From an uncultured Elusimicrobia bacterium (GTDB lineage: Bacteria; Elusimicrobiota; Endomicrobiia; Endomicrobiales; Endomicrobiaceae), in NCBI GenBank assembly GCA_937916125.1, contig CALGGE010000002.1, forward strand, positions 1-17,245: a stretch of 17,245 nt of DNA, given 5' to 3'. The position numbers and the translations under genes are program-made. The notes below the pieces were generated by a model. The model did not search any database and had not been told where the DNA came from. It was given only the letters and a program-made list of their open reading frames with translations. Positions 13,701 through 17,245 of the stretch are shown piece by piece; positions within the stretch are counted from its first letter, which is position 1, and each line of letters starts with the position of its first letter.

Positions 13701-13766
13701 AACAGTAAAAAAATATAAACATATAAAATAATTTTAAGTAAAATAATAATATAGAGGTGGAATAAA

Positions 13767-14141
13767 ATGGCTTTTTACAATGAAAAAGTAATGGATCATT
13801 TTGCAAATCCAAGAAATGTCGGAGAAATAAAAGATGCATCAGGTGTTGGCGAAGTCGGTAATCCCGTATGCGGAGATATGATGAAATTTTATATTAAAGT
13901 GGAAAACAACATTATAAAAGATGTTAAGTTCAAAACTTTCGGATGCGGAGCTGCAATAGCGGTATCATCAATGGTTTCCGAGATGGCAATAGGAAAAACA
14001 ATTGAAGAAGCTCTTGCTCTTACAAATGAGGCCGTTGCAAAAGAACTTGGCGGGCTTCCTCCTCATAAAATGCATTGTTCTAATCTCGGTGCAGATGCAC
14101 TGCACAAAGCAATTGAAGATTATAAAAACAAAAACTCATAG
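13767..14141 (+). CDS. iscU: Fe-S cluster scaffold protein (IscU / NifU N-terminal type)
   Basis: This 124-residue scaffold builds [2Fe-2S] clusters from iron and desulfurase sulfur. The three cluster cysteines and the labilising Asp are in place: C35 and D37 in GNPVCGDMM, C60 in FGCGAAIA, C104 in LPPHKMHCSNLGADAL. The LPPxKxHC block is the usual chaperone-recognition (LPPVK) region, here LPPHK, so an HscA-like partner may recognise it less well. There is no NifU central or C-terminal domain, so it is a stand-alone IscU. GAGGTGG precedes the ATG by seven bases. Last gene of the unit; I see no hairpin terminator after it, and a new promoter begins 21 bp downstream. Confidence 0.93.
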   Translation: MAFYNEKVMDHFANPRNVGEIKDASGVGEVGNPVCGDMMKFYIKVENNIIKDVKFKTFGCGAAIAVSSMVSEMAIGKTIEEALALTNEAVAKELGGLPPHKMHCSNLGADALHKAIEDYKNKNS

Positions 14142-14161
14142 AAATATTTTCTTTTTTCTTA

Positions 14162-14190
14162 TTGACAAATAAAAAATTTTTTTGTAATAT
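14162..14190 (+). promoter_or_regulatory. promoter of the metY-cysK unit
   Basis: TTGACA, 17 bases, TAATAT, followed after five bases by the operator at 14196. Same layout as 10466-10516. Confidence 0.7.
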
Positions 14191-14195
14191 ATCTG

Positions 14196-14212
14196 CCTAC
14201 CTTGTTGGTAGG
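14196..14212. promoter_or_regulatory. operator CCTACC-N5-GGTAGG, copy 2
   Basis: CCTACC-TTGTT-GGTAGG. The arms are identical to those of 10500-10516 while the loop differs, and the distance to the -10 is the same (five bases). Likely the same repressor. Confidence 0.7.
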
Positions 14213-14555
14213 TTAATCAAAGACCAACAATGTATGACGTACAATAAAACGACGGAACTGAAATTAATAATAAAACAAATTTAGGATAAAATTATGATTT
14301 TACAAATTAATAAAACAAAAAAGAACTTAATACAAAAAATTTTGCGATGTTACGAGGAAAATAGTTTACGAATGTGAAGCCTAACAAATTAACAATTGAT
14401 GTAATTTTTTTTGAAGCAAAAATCTAAATATAAAAAGACAACAAATCTCGAAGCAGTTGGCAAAACTGCAAAGTTTGAGACGAGACAAATACAATGACGT
14501 AGTACAAAATATGCAGTCGTCATAAATAATAAGGAAAAACAAGGAGAATAAAAAA
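14213..14555 (+). other. long leader of metY with a small frame and a hairpin
   Basis: About 345 nt of probable 5' leader lacks a long gene. It contains a 27-codon frame (14294-14377, MILQINKTKKNLIQKILRCY..., AGGA seven bases before the ATG) and a stem-loop at 14447-14479 (CTCGAAGCAGTT / AACTGC-aaag-TTTGAG, loop GGCAA). I do not find T-box or SAM (S-box) riboswitch landmarks, and there is no U-run after the hairpin. AAGGAGA precedes the metY ATG. Confidence 0.45.
14294..14377 (+). CDS. possible 27-residue leader peptide upstream of metY
   Basis: ATG with AGGA seven bases upstream; the frame ends ...YEENSLRM then TGA. It is basic, with one Cys and two Met. It could be an upstream peptide that affects metY expression, or chance in AT-rich DNA. 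Confidence 0.25.
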   Translation: MILQINKTKKNLIQKILRCYEENSLRM

Positions 14556-15842
14556 ATGACTAACAAATATAAATTTGAAACACTTCAATTACATGTAGGG
14601 CAGGAGACACCGGATTCTGCGACAGACGCAAGAGCAGTTCCGATATACGCAACAACATCTTATGTTTTTAAGGATTCCGCAACGGCAGCAGGCAGATTCG
14701 GGCTTACCGTTCCGGGAAACATTTACACAAGATTAATGAACCCGACTTCCGATGTTTTGGAAAAAAGAATTGCTGCACTTGAAGGCGGAGTAGCCGCACT
14801 TACAACGGCTTCCGGAGCTGCCGCAATTACTTATGCAATTCAAAATATCGCAACGGCCGGAGATCATATAGTATCTTCTACAAATCTTTACGGCGGAACA
14901 TACAATTTGTTTGCAAATACTTTAAAAGAACAGGGAATATCAACAACTTTTGTTGACCCGTCAAATCCCGAAAATTTTGAAAAAGCAATAAAAGAAAACA
15001 CGAAACTTCTTTATGCAGAAACTCTCGGTAATCCTAATTCCGATGTTATAGATTTGGAAGCTATTTCCGCAATAGCACATAAACACGGAATACCTTTTAT
15101 AGTTGATAGCACATTTGCCACACCTTACTTATTAAGACCTATCGAGCATGGTGTTGACATTGTGGTACATTCTGCAACAAAATTTATCGGCGGACACGGT
15201 TCGGTAATGGGAGGAGTTATTGTTGATGCCGGAAAATTTGATTGGGCACAAAACGACAAATTCCCGGGGCTTTCAAAACCTAATCCGTCTTACCACGGGG
15301 TAGTATTTACACAAGCTGTAGGAAATTTGGCATACATAATTAAAATAAGAACAACATTGTTAAGAGATCAGGGAGCGGCAATATCTCCTTTTAACTCTTT
15401 CTTATTGTTGCAAGGGCTTGAAACTCTCTCTTTAAGAGTAGAAAGACATGTAGAAAATGCTCTTAAAGTTGTTGATTTCTTGAAAAATCATCCTCAGGTT
15501 GCAAAAGTAAATCATCCGTCTTTAGAAACAGGAAAACAAAAAGAATTATATGACAAATATTTTCCGAAAGGTGCCGGTTCGATATTTACATTTGAAATTA
15601 AAGGAACGGCGGAAACAGCAAAGAAGTTTACGGAAAGTTTAAAACTGTTCTCACTTCTTGCAAATGTTGCTGATGTAAAAAGCCTTGTAATACATCCTGC
15701 GTCAACAACACATTCACAACTTTCCGAAGAGGAATTGTTAAGCGGCGGAATAAAGCCGACAACCGTCAGACTGTCAATAGGAACCGAGCATATAGACGAT
15801 ATTATTGATGATTTGAAGCAGGGTTTTGAAGCAGTTAAGTAA
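14556..15842 (+). CDS. metY: O-acetylhomoserine (O-acetylserine) sulfhydrylase
   Basis: This 428-residue PLP enzyme of the Cys/Met metabolism family joins sulfide to O-acetylhomoserine to give homocysteine. The length and motifs fit MetY rather than cystathionine synthase/lyase: FETLQLHVGQE at the start, PIYATTSYVF (29-38), the phosphate-binding YTRLMNPTSDVLEKRIAALEGG, ASGAAAI (85-91), D184 in FIVDSTFATP, the PLP lysine K209 in VHSATKFIGGHG, and the large insertion around 225-260 (FPGLSKPNPSYHG) seen in sulfhydrylases. SSTNLYGGTYNLF and the C-terminal SLVIHPASTTHSQL are also typical. AAGGAGA sits eight bases before the ATG. It is the first gene of a unit under the same operator as the Fe-S operon, with cysK downstream. 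Confidence 0.94.
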   Translation: MTNKYKFETLQLHVGQETPDSATDARAVPIYATTSYVFKDSATAAGRFGLTVPGNIYTRLMNPTSDVLEKRIAALEGGVAALTTASGAAAITYAIQNIATAGDHIVSSTNLYGGTYNLFANTLKEQGISTTFVDPSNPENFEKAIKENTKLLYAETLGNPNSDVIDLEAISAIAHKHGIPFIVDSTFATPYLLRPIEHGVDIVVHSATKFIGGHGSVMGGVIVDAGKFDWAQNDKFPGLSKPNPSYHGVVFTQAVGNLAYIIKIRTTLLRDQGAAISPFNSFLLLQGLETLSLRVERHVENALKVVDFLKNHPQVAKVNHPSLETGKQKELYDKYFPKGAGSIFTFEIKGTAETAKKFTESLKLFSLLANVADVKSLVIHPASTTHSQLSEEELLSGGIKPTTVRLSIGTEHIDDIIDDLKQGFEAVK

Positions 15843-15878
15843 AGCCGAGGGATGGGAACAAAAAGAGAAGCGATTTTA

Positions 15879-15918
15879 GTTGAATAGTTGAATAGTTGAA
15901 GAGTTGAATAGTTGAAAG
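15879..15918. repeat. array of five 8-bp units (GTTGAATA)
   Basis: GTTGAATA, GTTGAATA, GTTGAAGA, GTTGAATA, GTTGAAAG, 36 bp after the metY stop. The same word occurs twice at 13591-13606. Confidence 0.85.
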
Positions 15919-15945
15919 GTTTTAACGACAACGACCAACTACGGG

Positions 15946-15970
15946 ATTCCCGACAGAAACACTCGGGAAT
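15946..15970. repeat. inverted repeat ATTCCCGA-N9-TCGGGAAT (dispersed element)
   Basis: A perfect 8-bp stem with a nine-base loop, more G+C-rich than its surroundings. Together with the flanking GGG and GACTGACG it resembles dispersed GGGATTCCCG...GGGAATGAC elements known in many bacterial genomes. It could also weaken read-through from metY, but no U-run follows. Confidence 0.6.
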
Positions 15971-16029
15971 GACTGACGAAAAGGATGGAAGGATAGAATA
16001 TTTGCTAAAGGCAATTTGGAGGTAAATAT

Positions 16030-16167
16030 ATGAAAAAAATATTGTTAATAATTTCAGTTTTAGCTGTTGTTGTTTCCGTAAGTTTCGCAGAGTGTTGTAG
16101 CTGTGGCAATGATAGTTGTAGTACCGACAGTAACAGTTGTTCAACGGCAGAATGCCCGCAGAAGTAA
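16030..16167 (+). CDS. small secreted cysteine-rich peptide
   Basis: This encodes 45 residues. A clear Sec signal peptide (MKKILLIISVLAVVVSVSFA) is followed by a 25-residue mature part, ECCSCGNDSCSTDSNSCSTA then ECPQK, with six Cys (22, 23, 25, 30, 37, 42) and many Ser. GGAGG lies seven bases before the ATG, a strong site. It sits between metY and cysK on the same strand. Its role is unknown: metal or thiol binding outside the cytoplasm is possible, and so is a leader function, since translation needs Cys-tRNA at several close codons and a hairpin follows at the stop codon. No family recognised. Confidence 0.7.
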   Translation: MKKILLIISVLAVVVSVSFAECCSCGNDSCSTDSNSCSTAECPQK

Positions 16168-16186
16168 AATTGCTGAAAGCAATTTT
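16166..16186. repeat. dispersed small hairpin element overlapping the peptide stop codon
   Basis: AAAATTGC-TGAAA-GCAATTTT, a perfect 8-bp stem starting in the TAA of the Cys-rich peptide gene. A looser relative, TTTGC-TAAAG-GCAATTT at 16001-16017, ends just before that gene's ribosome binding site. Confidence 0.6.
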
Positions 16187-16221
16187 GGTTGTTATGAAAT
16201 GTAAAAAAAGGAGAATTTAAA

Positions 16222-17178
16222 ATGTCAAAAATATATACAGCAGCAGATCAATTAATAGGGAAAACTCCTTTGTTAGAGTTTACCCACATAGAGAAAGCAG
16301 AAAATTTAGAAGCAAAAATAATTGCAAAATTGGAATATTTTAATCCTGCAGGTTCGGTAAAAGACAGAATTGCAAAAGCAATGATAGAAGATGCGGAAGA
16401 AAAAGGATTATTAAAACCCGGTTCTATAATTATAGAACCTACAAGCGGAAATACAGGTATAGGACTTGCGGCAGTAGCTGCGGCAAAAGGTTATAAAATA
16501 ATCATTGTGATGCCTGAAACAATGTCCGTAGAAAGAAGACAATTAATGAAAGCTTACGGTGCGGAACTTGTTTTAACCGAAGGTGCAAAAGGTATGAAAG
16601 GTGCTATTGCAAAAGCACAGGAACTTAAAGAACAAACTCCCGGCAGTTTTATTCCGGGACAGTTTGTAAATCCTGCAAATCCAAAAATCCACAGAGATAC
16701 GACAGGTCCTGAAATTTGGGAAGATACCGACGGAAAAGTTGATATTTTTGTTGCAGGTGTAGGAACAGGCGGAACAATTACGGGAGTAGGGGAATATTTG
16801 AAAAGTAAAAATCCTAACATAAAAGTTGTTGCTGTTGAACCTGCAACGTCGGCAGTACTTTCTACAGGTGTAGCTGGAGCTCATAAAATTCAAGGGATCG
16901 GAGCAGGTTTCGTTCCCGATGTTTTGAATACAAAAATTTATGATGAGGTCATCGCCGTTGAAAATGAAGAGGCTTTTTCTGCAACGAGATCGAACGGTAA
17001 AACAGAAGGCTTTTTAATTGGAATTTCATCGGGTGCTGCTCTTTGTGCGAGTTTGAAATTAGCTCAACGCCCGGAAAATGCAAATAAAAATATTGTCGCA
17101 ATATTCCCGGATAATGGCGAGCGTTATTTATCATCAGGAATATTTCAGGCTTGTTTGCGCCCTTCCCCTGAGAAGTGA
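16222..17178 (+). CDS. cysK: cysteine synthase (O-acetylserine sulfhydrylase)
   Basis: This PLP enzyme makes cysteine from O-acetylserine and sulfide. Features: GKTPLLEF (13-20), the PLP lysine K47 in NPAGSVKDRIAKAM, the substrate loop PTSGNTGIGLA (73-83), GQFVNPAN, the phosphate-binding GTGGT (181-185), GISSGAAL (267-273) and the usual ending FPDNGERYLSSGIF. After F308 the reading frame continues ten residues (QACLRPSPEK) that do not look like a CysK end and lie in DNA of different composition, so the true C-terminus may be missing or altered. AAAGGAG precedes the ATG. Third gene of the metY unit, with the Cys-rich peptide gene 54 bp upstream. Confidence 0.92.
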   Translation: MSKIYTAADQLIGKTPLLEFTHIEKAENLEAKIIAKLEYFNPAGSVKDRIAKAMIEDAEEKGLLKPGSIIIEPTSGNTGIGLAAVAAAKGYKIIIVMPETMSVERRQLMKAYGAELVLTEGAKGMKGAIAKAQELKEQTPGSFIPGQFVNPANPKIHRDTTGPEIWEDTDGKVDIFVAGVGTGGTITGVGEYLKSKNPNIKVVAVEPATSAVLSTGVAGAHKIQGIGAGFVPDVLNTKIYDEVIAVENEEAFSATRSNGKTEGFLIGISSGAALCASLKLAQRPENANKNIVAIFPDNGERYLSSGIFQACLRPSPEK

Positions 17179-17245
17179 TTATAGATGTAGGCTCCACAGA
17201 ACATTCGCGCTCGGCAAACTCCCACCAGCCTGTGCGACGGTAGAG
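17146..17245. other. composition switch at the right edge (possible chimeric or foreign end)
   Basis: From about 17146 the sequence changes from AT-rich to mixed. I count about 47 G/C in the last 85 bases (55%), against roughly a third in cysK. No gene or repeat is recognised in it. The switch falls just where cysK should end. Confidence 0.45.

Larger units (their letters stand above)
13533..13766. other. repeat-filled gap between the pseudoenzyme gene and iscU
   Basis: This 234-bp gap holds no convincing gene. In order it has: the end of the CAATGTA array; a TGCTTCGACAAGCTCAGAAT element running to 13582, a sequence type I recall as dispersed in many bacterial genomes; two GTTGAATA units (13591-13606); four 8-bp units (13618-13649); a small hairpin copy (13679-13700); and a plain AT-rich stretch with GAGGTGG before the iscU ATG. 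I see no clear promoter or terminator, so iscU is probably read through from upstream. Confidence 0.6.

Noticed and set aside
14213..14555. T-box or SAM riboswitch before metY
   Set aside because: No T-box sequence (GGTGG...ACCGCG type) and no S-box core landmarks were found; the leader is listed only as structured and unassigned.
15512..16144. A 210-codon minus-strand frame covering the end of metY, the repeats and the Cys-rich peptide gene
   Set aside because: It is antisense to metY and to the peptide gene, and its translation is Ser/Tyr-rich noise including repeated repeat-derived text.
1..17245. tRNA or rRNA genes
   Set aside because: I saw no cloverleaf with a GTTCRANNC arm and no rRNA-like sequence on either strand by reading; a tRNAscan-SE run would settle it.

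Overview
This is an AT-rich (roughly 30% G+C by eye) bacterial chromosome segment with the standard code (TGA serves as a stop, for example at the end of the 4816-5616 gene), strong AGGAGG-type ribosome binding sites and near-consensus TTGACA/TATAAT promoters. Nothing here assigns a phylum securely. The gene set (PII/Amt, Rrf2-controlled Fe-S and cysteine genes, AI-2E permease, RhuM-Fic) and the many short intergenic tandem repeats suggest an anaerobic, possibly host-associated bacterium, but that is inference.

Layout. 1-4700 is an accessory stretch: a cut gene, a small membrane protein, a WYL-type regulator (minus strand) with a palindrome inside its own promoter, and a divergent gene pair (a small protein of uncertain start, then a compact agmatine-deiminase-family enzyme) preceded by a run of ten G. 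An unknown 242-aa protein and a RhuM-Fic protein follow. 4700-7600 holds a metallophosphoesterase, a broken exported-protein gene (DUF4833-like), and a minus-strand pair of a cyclic-nucleotide-fold protein overlapping an AI-2E permease. 7600-9700 is the nitrogen unit: a consensus promoter, a 250-nt leader with two look-alike terminators, amt, glnB and a clear terminator. 9767-10378 is a membrane-anchored flavodoxin.

10440-17178 is a sulfur and Fe-S region with two transcription units. The first is cysteine desulfurase, Rrf2/IscR-like regulator, a second desulfurase-like protein, and an IscU scaffold. The second is O-acetylhomoserine sulfhydrylase, a tiny secreted Cys-rich peptide, and cysteine synthase. 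Both start with TTGACA-N17-TAATAT followed, at exactly the same distance, by the inverted repeat CCTACC-N5-GGTAGG. The simplest reading is that the Rrf2 protein encoded in the first unit represses both, joining cysteine supply to Fe-S assembly.

Most unusual points: (1) the second desulfurase has lost the PLP lysine (Val instead), the PLP-contacting Gln and the substrate-binding Arg, yet is intact in frame and keeps the mobile-loop Cys, so it looks like a conserved pseudoenzyme beside an active paralogue; (2) the double-terminator leader of amt; (3) a 25-residue mature peptide with six Cys inside the cysteine-synthesis unit; (4) repeated intergenic arrays of exactly four 8-bp units, each with a different word, several joined to a recurring small hairpin; (5) the last ~100 bases change sharply in composition and may be a chimeric contig end.
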